NCBI GenBank assembly: GCA_027943245.1 | Contig: JANDJZ010000009.1 | Location: 42,489-106,488 of the forward strand | Reading direction: 5' to 3' | Origin: Acanthamoeba sp. SK_2022b | Lineage: Eukaryota; Discosea; Longamoebia; Acanthamoebidae | Length of the DNA: 64,000 nucleotides | Shown here: in pieces, positions 37,626-45,922 of the stretch | Numbering within the stretch: position 1 is the first letter of the stretch | Layout of the letters: each line of letters starts with the position of its first letter | Made by a program: the position numbers and the translations under genes | The notes under the pieces: generated by a model | What the model was told of the DNA's origin: nothing | The model's input: only the letters and a program-made list of their open reading frames with translations | Database searches by the model: none

Positions 37626-38570
37626 ATGTGGTCTGAATATTCTCTTGAAGTGGTCGACGCGGTGGCGCGCACCGGCAGTTTCAGCGCGGCGGCGCAGGAG
37701 CTGCACCGGGTGCCGTCGGCGGTGAGCTATACCGTACGGCAGCTGGAGCAATGGCTGGCGGTGCCGCTGTTCGAGCGGCGTCACCGCGATGTGGAGTTGA
37801 CGCCGGCCGGCGCGCTGTTTATCAAGGATGCGCGAGTTGTTATCAAAAAAATGCTCGACACCCGTCGCCACTGTCAGCAGGTGGCCAACGGGTGGCGCGG
37901 CCAGCTGAATATCGCGGTGGACATCATCGTCAAACCGCAGCGCAGTCGCCAACTGGTGCTGGATTTCTACCGTCATTTCCCCGACGTCGAACTGATGCTG
38001 CAACCCGAGGTGTTCAACGGCGTGTGGGATGCCTTGGTGGACGGCAGGGCGGACATGGCAATCGGCGCCACCCGTGCGGTGCCGGTCGGCGGCGGCTTCG
38101 CCTTCCGCGACATGGGCTATATGAACTGGCTGTGCGTGGTCAGCCCGCAGCACCCGCTGGCGCAACTGACAGGCCCGCTGAATGACGATCAGCTGCGGCC
38201 GTACCCTTCGCTTTGCCTGGAGGACACCTCGCGCAATCTGCCCAAGCGCGTCACCTGGACGCTGGATAACCAGCGGCGGCTGGTGGTGCCGGACTGGACT
38301 TCGGCGCTCGACTGTTTGTGCGCCGGGCTGTGCGTCGGCATGATGCCGGCACATCGGGCGCTGCCGCGGGTGCAGCGCGGTGAGCTGAAGGCGTTGCAGC
38401 TGCAGCAGCCGTTTCCCGCCAGCCCTTGCTGCCTGACCTGGCAGCAGGATAAACCCTCACCGGCGATGAGCTGGCTGCTGGCGTATCTGGGCGATGGGGA
38501 GACGCTGAACCAGGAGTGGCTGAGCGAGGCGGAACCGGAAGCCGCGCAGGCTTCCGGCGCGGGGGATTAG
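37626..38570 (+). CDS. punR: LysR-type regulator PunR (YdhB)
   Basis: A 314-residue LysR regulator that activates punC in E. coli. The N-terminal winged HTH is clear ([40 protein letters not shown]), followed by the effector domain ([30 protein letters not shown]). The ATG at 37626 fits the family; a TTG 36 bases upstream is in frame. Its TAG overlaps the purR stop codon by three to four bases on the other strand, so the two genes meet tail to tail. Confidence 0.93.
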   Translation: MWSEYSLEVVDAVARTGSFSAAAQELHRVPSAVSYTVRQLEQWLAVPLFERRHRDVELTPAGALFIKDARVVIKKMLDTRRHCQQVANGWRGQLNIAVDIIVKPQRSRQLVLDFYRHFPDVELMLQPEVFNGVWDALVDGRADMAIGATRAVPVGGGFAFRDMGYMNWLCVVSPQHPLAQLTGPLNDDQLRPYPSLCLEDTSRNLPKRVTWTLDNQRRLVVPDWTSALDCLCAGLCVGMMPAHRALPRVQRGELKALQLQQPFPASPCCLTWQQDKPSPAMSWLLAYLGDGETLNQEWLSEAEPEAAQASGAGD

Positions 38571-39592
38571 CGGCGGTAGTCGATGAACGGACCGTCGGCG
38601 ACCGAGCGGCGTTCAATCAGCTTCGGATGCACTTCGATCACCTGCGACTCTTCGCGTTTGCTGATGATGCGATCCAGCAGCATGGTGAAGGCCATTTCGC
38701 CCAGGCGTTCTTTAGGCTGGTGAATGGTGGTCAGCGCCGGGGTGAAGTAGCGGGCGTTACGCACGTTGTCGTAGCCGATCACGGAAATATCCTGCGGCAC
38801 CCGCAGCCCCAGCTCGTCGGCGGCGCAGATGGCGCCCATCGCCATGATGTCGCCGCCGCAGAATACCGCGGTCGGCCGCTGCTTTTGCGACAGGATTTGG
38901 TGCATCGCCTTGTAGCCGGACTCCGGCTCGAAGTCACCCTGGACGATCCACTCTTCGCGAATGTCGATATGCGCTTCCTGCAGTGCCTTCATAAAGCCCT
39001 GGTGACGGCCGCCGCCGGTATTGCGCGACAGTTGGCCCGGAATGGCGCCGATATCGCGGTGGCCGCGCTCGATCAGGTAACGGCCGGCCAGATAGCCGCC
39101 TTCGAACGCGTTATCGAGGATGGTATCGGTGAAGTCGCCGCGCGCGGCGCCCCAGTCCATCACCACCATCGGGATATTGCGGTAGTCTTCCAGCATGCCC
39201 AGCAGCTGATCGGGGTACTCGGAGCACATGACCAGCAGGCCGTCGACGCGCTTTTGCGCCAGCATCGCCAGGTAGGCGCGCTGCTTGTCGAGATTGTTGT
39301 GCGAGTTGCACAGGATCAGGGTGTAGCCTTTGCTGTAGCAGCTGTTTTCCACCGCCTCGATCACTTCGGCAAAGTAGGGCGCTTCGCTCGAGGTGGCCAG
39401 CAGGCCGATCGACTTGGTGTGATTGACTTTCAGGCTGCGCGCCACGGCGCTCGGCGAGTAGTGCAGCTCTTTGATGGCGGCCCACACGGCCGCTTTGGTC
39501 TCTTCGGCGACGAAACGAGTCTTATTGATGACGTGCGAAACGGTGGTGGTGGAAACGCCCGCGCGTTTGGCCACATCTTTAATCGTTGCCAT
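38567..39592 (-). CDS. purR: Purine repressor PurR
   Basis: A 341-residue LacI-family repressor using hypoxanthine or guanine as corepressor to shut down purine synthesis genes. The HTH and hinge are [20 protein letters not shown], then [12 protein letters not shown] and [15 protein letters not shown]. Corepressor-domain segments include [30 protein letters not shown] and [18 protein letters not shown]. The start is the ATG at 39590-39592, with AAGGAATG-type sequence before it. A PurR-like half-site lies about 50 bases upstream. Confidence 0.97.
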   Translation of the reverse strand: MATIKDVAKRAGVSTTTVSHVINKTRFVAEETKAAVWAAIKELHYSPSAVARSLKVNHTKSIGLLATSSEAPYFAEVIEAVENSCYSKGYTLILCNSHNNLDKQRAYLAMLAQKRVDGLLVMCSEYPDQLLGMLEDYRNIPMVVMDWGAARGDFTDTILDNAFEGGYLAGRYLIERGHRDIGAIPGQLSRNTGGGRHQGFMKALQEAHIDIREEWIVQGDFEPESGYKAMHQILSQKQRPTAVFCGGDIMAMGAICAADELGLRVPQDISVIGYDNVRNARYFTPALTTIHQPKERLGEMAFTMLLDRIISKREESQVIEVHPKLIERRSVADGPFIDYRR

Positions 39593-39640
39593 GTAAGGAA
39601 TGACTCCTGAACTCACATGTTTACAGCATGTAAGTGTGAT

Positions 39641-39656
39641 GTTAATCGTTTGCCTA
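39641..39656 (-). promoter_or_regulatory. Possible PurR autoregulatory operator
   Basis: The minus strand reads TAGGCAAACGATTAAC: the left half AGGCAAACG fits the PurR consensus and the right half is poor. About 10 of 16 positions match. E. coli purR is autoregulated. The rest of the 324-base gap to ynhF holds AT-rich sequence and the ynhF promoter. Confidence 0.45.
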
Positions 39657-39858
39657 CGTAGATCCTTCTCCAGAGAAGCGAAAGCTGAGTTTTTAGTGTG
39701 TTGAAGTCTTCAGCGCTTAATCAGGAGGGGCATGGATGCCGGTACGCAGTTGTGAACTGCGAATTTTGTCGCATATTGAACAAAAGTGGAAGAGGTAATC
39801 GAGATTATAAACCGGGAAATGATAACAAGATTTTATCGGCGAACTGTGGGAAAATGAT

Positions 39859-39887
39859 TTGACGTACTAATTGTGCGCCTTTTATCC
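39859..39887 (+). promoter_or_regulatory. Probable ynhF promoter
   Basis: TTGACG (39859-39864) and TTATCC (39882-39887), spacer 17. It ends 30 bases before the ynhF start codon. Confidence 0.45.
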
Positions 39888-39916
39888 TTAGGAAAGCCCA
39901 TTTTAAAGGAGTTGTC

Positions 39917-40006
39917 ATGGATACCGAATTGAAGATGTCGCTGTTCACCACCGTCTGCGCATTGGCGGTCATTATCGCTTTCAGCTTCGTTGCCGCGTTG
40001 AACTGA
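39917..40006 (+). CDS. ynhF: Small membrane protein YnhF
   Basis: A 29-residue protein, MDTELKMSLFTTVCALAVII followed by AFSFVAALN. It has a polar N-terminus and one hydrophobic helix of about 20 residues. A full AAGGAG site precedes the ATG at 8 bases. E. coli YnhF is a 29-residue inner-membrane protein beside purR and has the same K-x-S-L-x-T-T pattern. Function unknown. Confidence 0.85.
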   Translation: MDTELKMSLFTTVCALAVIIAFSFVAALN

Positions 40007-40021
40007 TTTACCCCCGGTTAT

Positions 40022-40048
40022 AAAAAAGGCGCAGCCTGGCTGCGCCTT
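40022..40048. terminator. Terminator between ynhF and sodB
   Basis: Ten-bp stem AAGGCGCAGC / GCTGCGCCTT, loop CTG. The A run at 40022-40027 makes a U tract for sodB on the minus strand. Confidence 0.88.
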
Positions 40049-40067
40049 ATCACCTCAGAACCTGCGC

Positions 40068-40646
40068 TTACGCCAGGTTTTCCGCTGCGAAGGTCCAGTT
40101 GACCAACGCCCAGAAGTTTTCCAGGTATTTTGGACGCGCATTGCGGTAATCGATGTAATACGCGTGTTCCCACACGTCAACGGTCAGCAGTGGTTTGTCT
40201 TCACCGGTCAGCGGGGTGGCCGCGTTGGAGGTGTTGACGATCGCCAGCGCGCCGTCCGGCTTTTTCACCAGCCAGGTCCAGCCTGCACCGAAGTTTTTCA
40301 CTGCGGCATCGGTGAACTGCTCTTTGAACGCAGCGAAAGAGCCGAAGGATTTGACGATTGCCGCCGCCAGTTCGCCCTGCGGTTCACCGCCGCCCTGTGG
40401 CGACAGGCAGTGCCAGTAGAAGGTGTGGTTCCACACCTGCGCGGCGTTGTTGAAGACGCCGCCGTTAGAGGTCTTGATGATCTCTTCGAGCGATTTGCCT
40501 TCGAACTCGCTGCCTTTCACCAGGTTGTTCAGGTTAACCACGTAGGTGTTGTGGTGTTTGCCGTAGTGGTATTCCAGGGTCTCGGCGGAGATGTGCGGCT
40601 CGAGCGCGTTTTTCTCATACGGTAATGCAGGTAATTCAAACGACAT
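40068..40646 (-). CDS. sodB: Iron superoxide dismutase
   Basis: A 192-residue cytoplasmic FeSOD that converts superoxide to hydrogen peroxide and oxygen. Metal ligands are the histidines in [10 protein letters not shown] and QVWNHTFYW and the Asp/His of [19 protein letters not shown]. The glutamine in [14 protein letters not shown] marks the Fe rather than Mn type. The ATG at 40644-40646 has a perfect AAAGGAGGAA site; the frame continues upstream without one. In E. coli sodB mRNA is destroyed by RyhB under iron starvation. Confidence 0.97.
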   Translation of the reverse strand: MSFELPALPYEKNALEPHISAETLEYHYGKHHNTYVVNLNNLVKGSEFEGKSLEEIIKTSNGGVFNNAAQVWNHTFYWHCLSPQGGGEPQGELAAAIVKSFGSFAAFKEQFTDAAVKNFGAGWTWLVKKPDGALAIVNTSNAATPLTGEDKPLLTVDVWEHAYYIDYRNARPKYLENFWALVNWTFAAENLA

Positions 40647-40846
40647 TGCTTCCTCCTTTACAGCGCCATTCGCTTCCCGCCGGGGCGAGAGCCGTATGGG
40701 CCGTTTTTTATTGTGGTCATTCAATCTTAACAATTTTCATCATAAAAAAACAGGAGGAAAAGCGAGAAATGCGCGTGGGGAAGTGCGATGGGCGATAGCT
40801 TGAGCAGGCGGTTGCGACCGGGGCCGCAACCGCGCAGAACAGGGCA

Positions 40847-41665
40847 TTAACGAATGGTTTTCGGCGTCACTACGCGGCGTGCGCCGATGTAGTGGTTCTG
40901 CCAATAGTCGTTGTCGAGCTGACTGATGCGGATCTCTTCACCGGTGCGCGGCGACTGGATGAACTTGCCGTTGCCGAGGTAGACGCCGACATGGTCCGCC
41001 ACGCCGCGGTTGTTGATGCGGAAGAACACCAGATCGCCGCTTTCCAGTTCGCTTTTCTTGATCGGCGCCGCATCGCGCAGGTGATACATCTCGTTGGCTG
41101 TGCGCGGCATCTTGATTTTCACTACGTCTTTATAGGCGTAATAGATAAGGCCGCTGCAATCGAAGCCGGTGCGCGGCGAGCTGCCGCCCCAGCGGTAAGG
41201 TTTGCCCATCTGTCCCATCAGCTTGGCCATCGCGGTCTGCTTGGCGTGCTGGTAGCGTTTTTTGTGCGCGGGGCTGAGTTTCAACGGCTTTTCTTCACGC
41301 GCCAGTTTGGCGGTGGCCATACCGGCTTCGCGGTGGCGACCATAGCCTTTTTTATAGCCTTTTTTCGGCGGGGTGACTTTAATCTTGGCGGTTTTCTGCG
41401 CTTTGGCCTTGGGTTTGGCGCTGACGATCTTTTTCGCGCTTTTCTCGCTTTTTGCCTTGGCGGTCTTGGTTTTTTTCTCGGGGGCCGTCACTTTGGCTTT
41501 TTTGGCGGCTTTGTCCGCTTTCTTTTTTCTGCGGTCATCGGGCCGCGCTTCATTGGCATGGCTTTTACGCTGCTCGGCGGCAACACGCGCCTGTGGCGCA
41601 GCGTGCGCCAAATTGAAGAAGAGCTGCGTAAACAGCAGCGCAAAGAGCGTAAGAATTAAACGCAT
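40847..41665 (-). CDS. mepH: Peptidoglycan endopeptidase MepH (YdhO)
   Basis: A 272-residue NlpC/P60 DD-endopeptidase that cleaves peptidoglycan cross-links during growth. A signal peptide ends at AHA-AP. Then comes a strikingly Lys/Ala-rich low-complexity linker (about residues 30-120, e.g. KKADKAAKKAKVTAPEKKTK). The catalytic domain has Cys in GGSSPRTGFDCSGLIYYAY and His in VADHVGVYLGNGKFI. A 9-bp hairpin without U run follows at 40808-40833. The gene is divergent from grxD. Confidence 0.93.
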   Translation of the reverse strand: MRLILTLFALLFTQLFFNLAHAAPQARVAAEQRKSHANEARPDDRRKKKADKAAKKAKVTAPEKKTKTAKAKSEKSAKKIVSAKPKAKAQKTAKIKVTPPKKGYKKGYGRHREAGMATAKLAREEKPLKLSPAHKKRYQHAKQTAMAKLMGQMGKPYRWGGSSPRTGFDCSGLIYYAYKDVVKIKMPRTANEMYHLRDAAPIKKSELESGDLVFFRINNRGVADHVGVYLGNGKFIQSPRTGEEIRISQLDNDYWQNHYIGARRVVTPKTIR

Positions 41666-42080
41666 GTCGACGTCACCAACCTTGGCCCCGAAACGGATAT
41701 CGAAAGAGTTACAGTATTCCCGAATTTCGCCATATAAAACAGCGAAGAACTCATAAATAATAATCCATATTGTGAGAAAACGTTAATGACATTTTTTTTG
41801 GTTCAAAATCAGCCTGTTGATGTATGAAAAAGCGCCAGTTGGCGGTGGGGATATAATTAATCCGCGCCGTCATCGCGACGCAATATATTAGTGAAATGGT
41901 CGGATTAAAAATGTTATTCTCGACGTATGTTTTGACCGGAATGACGTGGCCGGTGAAACGCGATCGGCGGCGGGCGAATATCCTTGCAAAAGATGGCGTT
42001 TTCTTGCGACTGTTCCAGCCGCTACAATAGCCCGCGTGATGCATGTTGTAGCCATGAAATGTGGCTTGAGGAAGCAATAA
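41666..42080. other. Divergent intergenic region mepH-grxD
   Basis: 415 bases, AT-rich in its left half. It must contain both promoters. I see no terminator, tRNA, convincing small ORF or operator that I can name. Confidence 0.6.
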
Positions 42081-42428
42081 ATGACGACGACACTTGAAAA
42101 AATTCAGCACCAGATCGCTGAAAACCCGATTCTGCTGTACATGAAAGGTTCGCCTAAGCTGCCGAGCTGCGGCTTCTCCGCACAGGCTGTGCAAGCGCTG
42201 TCCGCCTGCGGCGAGCGTTTCGCCTACGTGGATATTCTGCAAAACCCGGACATCCGCGCCGAGCTGCCAAAATACGCCAACTGGCCGACGTTCCCGCAGC
42301 TGTGGGTAGACGGTGAGCTGGTCGGCGGTTGCGATATCATCATCGAGATGTATCAGCGCGGCGAACTGCAGCAGCTGATCAAAGAAACTGCGGAAAAGTA
42401 TAAAGCGCAGGAAGACCAACAGTCTTAA
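42081..42428 (+). CDS. grxD: Monothiol glutaredoxin 4
   Basis: A 115-residue CGFS-type glutaredoxin that binds a glutathione-ligated [2Fe-2S] cluster, partners with BolA proteins and passes clusters to targets. The CGFS motif (KGSPKLPSCGFSAQAV), the WPTFPQLWVDGELVGGCDI glutathione-binding segment and the N-terminal EKIQHQIAENPILLYMKG are clear. GAGGAAG precedes the ATG. It fits with suf and sodB as iron/redox neighbours and converges on rnt. Confidence 0.96.
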   Translation: MTTTLEKIQHQIAENPILLYMKGSPKLPSCGFSAQAVQALSACGERFAYVDILQNPDIRAELPKYANWPTFPQLWVDGELVGGCDIIIEMYQRGELQQLIKETAEKYKAQEDQQS

Positions 42429-42456
42429 TCGACAGGCTTGCGGTTATCGCGCAATG

Positions 42457-42488
42457 GGCGGCGCCAGTGCAAACTGGGCCGCCTTTTT
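42457..42488 (+). terminator. grxD terminator
   Basis: GGCGG / CCGCC outer stem and CCAGT / ACTGG inner stem with loop GCAA, then five or six T. Confidence 0.85.
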
Positions 42489-42496
42489 TATTGGGC

Positions 42497-43147
42497 TTAT
42501 TCGGCGAGGTCGCCGGCGGGCAGCGGCCAGCCGCCGAGACGTTTCCAGCGGTTAACCAGCTCGCAAAACAGCAGGGCGGTTTGTTCGGTGTCGTACAGGG
42601 CGGAGTGCGCCTGGCTGCTGTCGAACGGCATGCCGGCGGCGATGCAGGCTTTCGCCAGCACCGTTTGGCCCAGCACCAGGCCGCTCAGCGCGGCGGTGTC
42701 GAAGGTGGCGAACGGATGGAACGGGTTGCGCTTCAGGCCGGCGCGCTCGGCCGCGGCCATCAGGAAGCTGTGATCGAAGTTGGCGTTGTGTGCCACGATA
42801 ATGGCCCGGTTACAACCGCGATCCTTGAGCCCTTTGCGCACCGCTTTGAAAATGGCGTGCAGCGCGTCATATTCGCTGACCGCGCCGCGCAGCGGGTTGT
42901 GCGGATCGATGCCGTTGAACGCCAGCGCTTCCGGCTGCAGGTTGGCGCCCTCGAAAGGCTCCACGTGGAAGTGCAGGGTCTCGTCCTGCTGCAGCCAGCC
43001 GTCTTCATCCATTTTCAGCGTGACGGCGGCGATCTCCAGCAACGCATCGGTATTGGCGTTGAAGCCGGCGGTTTCAACATCTATTACTACGGGATAAAAC
43101 CCACGAAAACGACCACTCAGGGCGTTAAGATCACTTTTCTCGGCCAT
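42497..43147 (-). CDS. rnt: Ribonuclease T
   Basis: A 216-residue DEDDh 3'-5' exoribonuclease that trims tRNA CCA ends and matures 5S and other stable RNAs. Exo I is [11 protein letters not shown]; Exo II is [13 protein letters not shown]; Exo III is [12 protein letters not shown]. The start ATG at 43145-43147 matches the E. coli length of 215; an in-frame ATG 33 bases upstream is possible. It lies between grxD and gloA as in E. coli. Confidence 0.95.
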   Translation of the reverse strand: MAEKSDLNALSGRFRGFYPVVIDVETAGFNANTDALLEIAAVTLKMDEDGWLQQDETLHFHVEPFEGANLQPEALAFNGIDPHNPLRGAVSEYDALHAIFKAVRKGLKDRGCNRAIIVAHNANFDHSFLMAAAERAGLKRNPFHPFATFDTAALSGLVLGQTVLAKACIAAGMPFDSSQAHSALYDTEQTALLFCELVNRWKRLGGWPLPAGDLAE

Positions 43148-43258
43148 CAGTTTCTTATCTTCATCGAATGCAGCGCGCATTATGGCAAATTTTGCGCCCG
43201 GTTGCAGGCGCTATTGCGCGGAGAATCAGCAGGGCGCAGCGCGCCCTGAAGGGGAGGC

Positions 43259-43666
43259 TTAGTGGCCGAGGCCCTGACCGGCATGTTTATTTTCGATCAG
43301 CTCGATTTTGTAGCCGTCCGGATCTTCGACGAAGGCGATGACCGTGGTGCCGCCTTTCACCGGGCCGGCTTCGCGGGTGACCTTGCCGCCTGCGCGGCGG
43401 ATGCTGTCGCAGGTGGCGGCAACGTCGTCCACGCCCAGCGCCAGGTGGCCGAAGGCGGTGCCCATGTCGTAGCTGTCGGTGCCCCAGTTATAGGTCAGTT
43501 CGATAACCGCGCCTTCGCTTTCTTCCGTATAGCCGACGAAAGCCAGCGAGTATTTGTACTCTGGATTTTCGCTGGTGCGCAGCAGGCGCATGCCTAATAC
43601 CTTGGTGTAGAAGTCGATGGCGCGTTGCAGGTCACCGACGCGGATCATGGTATGGAGTAAGCGCAT
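43259..43666 (-). CDS. gloA: Lactoylglutathione lyase (glyoxalase I)
   Basis: Isomerises the methylglyoxal-glutathione hemithioacetal to S-lactoylglutathione. It is a 135-residue, Ni-type short GlxI. Metal ligands are His5 ([10 protein letters not shown]), the Glu in AVIELTYNW, the His in [11 protein letters not shown] and the Glu in [17 protein letters not shown] precedes the ATG at 43664-43666. It belongs to the electrophile-defence group with nemA and nemR; in E. coli NemR controls nemA and gloA together. Here 338 bases with two terminators separate gloA from nemA, so it is probably transcribed independently. Confidence 0.96.
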   Translation of the reverse strand: MRLLHTMIRVGDLQRAIDFYTKVLGMRLLRTSENPEYKYSLAFVGYTEESEGAVIELTYNWGTDSYDMGTAFGHLALGVDDVAATCDSIRRAGGKVTREAGPVKGGTTVIAFVEDPDGYKIELIENKHAGQGLGH

Positions 43667-43839
43667 AATTCCTCTGAATTGGCTGTGCCGTGGCAGACGG
43701 CGGGTGGATTGAAGCTCCAGCGAGTATAGCCTTGTCCCGCAAGGGAATTCAACGTAACGAATGAGTGACAATGTCACTTGTGGGGCTCGCGACGGTGATG
43801 TCTAAATATTGATCGAGCGTACCGATCGATACAGAGTAA

Positions 43840-43945
43840 TTGATCTGCACAATCAATTATCTATTTCGACGGCAAGCGTGTAAAAATTGAACGGCAGTAG
43901 AGCACAACACCAGGGAACACCGGCCCGCCCCGTGCGGGCTTTTTT
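43840..43945 (+). ncRNA. Candidate small RNA ending at an orphan terminator
   Basis: A canonical plus-strand terminator (GCCCGC / GCGGGC, loop CCCGT, T6 at 43923-43945) has no plus-strand gene in front of it. Upstream lie a TTGATC hexamer at 43840 and a 19-base dyad ATTGAT-n7-ATCAAT (about 43839-43857). The boundaries are guesses: only the 3' end is supported. I do not recognise the sequence as a known small RNA. Confidence 0.4.
43923..43945 (+). terminator. Orphan plus-strand terminator between gloA and nemA
   Basis: Six-bp GC stem, five-base loop and six T. Both flanking genes are on the minus strand, so neither needs it. Confidence 0.8.
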
Positions 43946-43958
43946 GCGTGCGGCGGAT

Positions 43959-43990
43959 AAAAAAACGGCCAGGCAGTCGCATGGCCGTTT
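43959..43990 (-). terminator. nemA terminator
   Basis: AAACGGCCA / TGGCCGTTT (43963-43990) with an A run at 43959-43965 giving a U tract on the minus strand. Confidence 0.9.
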
Positions 43991-44004
43991 GGGATCAGGA
44001 CGGG

Positions 44005-45108
44005 TTACTGCGCCAGAAACGGATAGTCGGTATACCCTTCGGCGCCGCCGCCGTAGAAGCTTTCCGGCTTAGGTTCGTTCAGCGGCGCGTGCTGACGGAA
44101 GCGCTCCACCAGATCCGGGTTGGCGATGTAGCTGCGGCCGAAGGCCACCGCGTCGATGAAACCTTTTTCGATCAAGGCTTCGGCTTTTTCGGCGGTGTAG
44201 GCGCCGGCGCCGACGATCACCCCTTTAAAGTGGGCGCGCACCGAGTCGCGGAAGGCGTCGGAATACGGCTTGCCGCCGGCCCAGTCCGGCTCGGAAATGT
44301 GCAGGTAGGCGATGTTGCGCTTGTTCAGCTCTTCCACCAGATACAGCGCCGCGTCTTCCTGATCTTCACCGTTGTCCAGCCCGTTGAACGGCCCCAGCGG
44401 CGAGATGCGGATGCCGATGTGCTCAGAACCCCATTCGGCGACCGCCGCGTCGACCACTTCCAGCGTCAGACGGGTGCGATTCTCGATGCTGCCGCCGTAT
44501 TGATCGGTACGTTGGTTGGAGGCCGGCGACATGAACTGATGCAGCAGATAGCCGTGGGCGGCATGCAGTTCGATGAAGTCGAAGCCGGCTTCCCGCGCGT
44601 TGGCGGTCGCCTGGCGGAAATCGTTGACGATGCCCGGGATCTCGCTGGTTTCCAGCGCGCGCGGCGTGGAGGTCGGTACGCGCACCCAGGCGCCGGTTTC
44701 ATCACGCACGGTGGTGCGGGTTTCGGCGTTGATTGCCGAAGGGGCGACCGGCGCTTGCCCGCCCGGCTGCAGGCTGGCGTGGGAGATGCGGCCTACGTGC
44801 CACAGCTGTACGGCGATATGGCCGTTTTTATCATGCACTGCCTGCGTGATGTTTTTCCATGCGGCGATCTGCTCCGGCGTATGCAACCCCGGCGCACCGG
44901 CGTAGCCTTTCGCCTGGAAGGAAACCTGCGTCGCTTCGGTCACGATCAGGCCCGCGCCGGCGCGCTGTGCGTAATATTCCGCCATCAGCGGCGTAGGAAT
45001 ATCGCCCGGCTCGATGCTGCGCAGACGCGTCAGCGGAGCCATAAACACGCGGTTGGGCAGGGTGATGGCGCCAACCTTCAGCGGAGAGAGCAATTTTTCA
45101 GTCTTCAT
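44005..45108 (-). CDS. nemA: N-ethylmaleimide reductase (Old Yellow Enzyme)
   Basis: A 367-residue FMN-dependent ene-reductase that reduces maleimides, nitrate esters and other electrophiles with NADPH. Landmarks are [13 protein letters not shown], the IVTEATQVS strand, the substrate-binding [17 protein letters not shown] (His-x-x-Arg region), [30 protein letters not shown] and the [15 protein letters not shown] phosphate-binding end. Downstream of nemR, with its own NemR-like dyad in the 90-base gap. Confidence 0.96.
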   Translation of the reverse strand: MKTEKLLSPLKVGAITLPNRVFMAPLTRLRSIEPGDIPTPLMAEYYAQRAGAGLIVTEATQVSFQAKGYAGAPGLHTPEQIAAWKNITQAVHDKNGHIAVQLWHVGRISHASLQPGGQAPVAPSAINAETRTTVRDETGAWVRVPTSTPRALETSEIPGIVNDFRQATANAREAGFDFIELHAAHGYLLHQFMSPASNQRTDQYGGSIENRTRLTLEVVDAAVAEWGSEHIGIRISPLGPFNGLDNGEDQEDAALYLVEELNKRNIAYLHISEPDWAGGKPYSDAFRDSVRAHFKGVIVGAGAYTAEKAEALIEKGFIDAVAFGRSYIANPDLVERFRQHAPLNEPKPESFYGGGAEGYTDYPFLAQ

Positions 45109-45126
45109 AGTGCATCCTGTATTTAA

Positions 45127-45141
45127 TAGACCGGTCGTCTA
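45127..45141. promoter_or_regulatory. NemR-like operator upstream of nemA
   Basis: TAGAC-CGGTC-GTCTA, a 15-base dyad 19 bases before the nemA start. It resembles the box in front of nemR, implying direct NemR control of nemA in addition to read-through. Confidence 0.65.
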
Positions 45142-45198
45142 GTGGTGAGCGATAAAAAACCACGAACTGCATTTTTCAATAAAAAGAAATTGTTACCG

Positions 45199-45804
45199 TT
45201 ACGGTTGCGGCGGGCGCAGCAGCAACTCGATGCTTTCCAGCGCGCTGGTCAACGGCGCCAGCGAGTGGCGGATCTTGGCGCGCAGCGAAGCGCCGAGCCA
45301 CAGTGAGTACAGCGTCTCTGCGGTCGCTGCCGGGCTCATGGCCACCGACAGCGAGCCCTCGGCGATACCGCGTTCGATGGCCTCCTGCAGGTGGCCGATC
45401 ACGCGAGCGGTGCCCGTTTCCAGCGCATGGCGCATCGGTTCTGACAGATCGCTCACCTCGGCGGAAAGCTTCACCGCCAGGCAGGCGTTATGGCATTCGC
45501 TGCGGCAGTGGTAGCTGATGGCCTGGGCGTAATAGCCGAGCAGCTGGTGGCGGGCATCGCCGTGCTCATCGGCAAACAGCGCCTGCATTTCTGCATCATA
45601 ATGCGCGAAATAGCGTTGCAGCATCGCTTCGCCGAAGGCTTCCTTCGAGCGGAAATAGTGGTAGAACGAGCCTTTCGGCACGCCCGCAGTGGCCAGCAAT
45701 TCGCTCAGCCCCATGCCAGTAAAGCCCAGGCGCAGGCTGAGAGTTTCGCCGGTGGCGAGCAGATGTTCACGTGTGTCCACGTTGCAATGCGTTGATTTGG
45801 TCAT
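45199..45804 (-). CDS. nemR: TetR-family electrophile-sensing repressor NemR
   Basis: A 201-residue TetR repressor. Cysteine modification by bleach, quinones or methylglyoxal releases it from DNA and induces nemA (and gloA in E. coli). The HTH is TREHLLATGETLSLRLGFTG followed by MGLSELLATAGVPKGSFYHYF. The sensing cysteine of E. coli (Cys106, in SGCLTVKLS) is conserved here as Cys108 in NACLAVKLS. I use the ATG at 45802-45804 by alignment to E. coli; two other in-frame ATGs lie just upstream at 45805-45807 and 45817-45819, the latter two bases from the operator. No clear SD. Confidence 0.93.
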   Translation of the reverse strand: MTKSTHCNVDTREHLLATGETLSLRLGFTGMGLSELLATAGVPKGSFYHYFRSKEAFGEAMLQRYFAHYDAEMQALFADEHGDARHQLLGYYAQAISYHCRSECHNACLAVKLSAEVSDLSEPMRHALETGTARVIGHLQEAIERGIAEGSLSVAMSPAATAETLYSLWLGASLRAKIRHSLAPLTSALESIELLLRPPQP

Positions 45805-45821
45805 CATGGTGCCGAGCATAA

Positions 45822-45837
45822 TAGACCGATTGGTCTA
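45822..45837. promoter_or_regulatory. NemR-like operator upstream of nemR
   Basis: TAGACC-GATT-GGTCTA, a perfect 6+6 dyad 18 bases before the nemR start codon, as expected for autorepression. Confidence 0.75.
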
Positions 45838-45850
45838 GGTCAATGGGAAT

Positions 45851-45878
45851 AAAAAAACCGGCGCACAAAACGCCGGTT
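45851..45878 (-). terminator. eptA terminator
   Basis: AACCGGCG / CGCCGGTT with a 7-base loop, and an A run (45851-45857) giving U7 on the minus strand. Confidence 0.88.
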
Positions 45879-45922
45879 GTCTGCGAACTATTGTGCCCCA
45901 GCGGCACGAGGAAGTTAAGCGC

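Noticed and set aside
37503..38354. N-terminal extension of punC to 687 residues
   Set aside because: The extension is antisense to punR and carries no transporter features; the family N-terminus starts at 37502.
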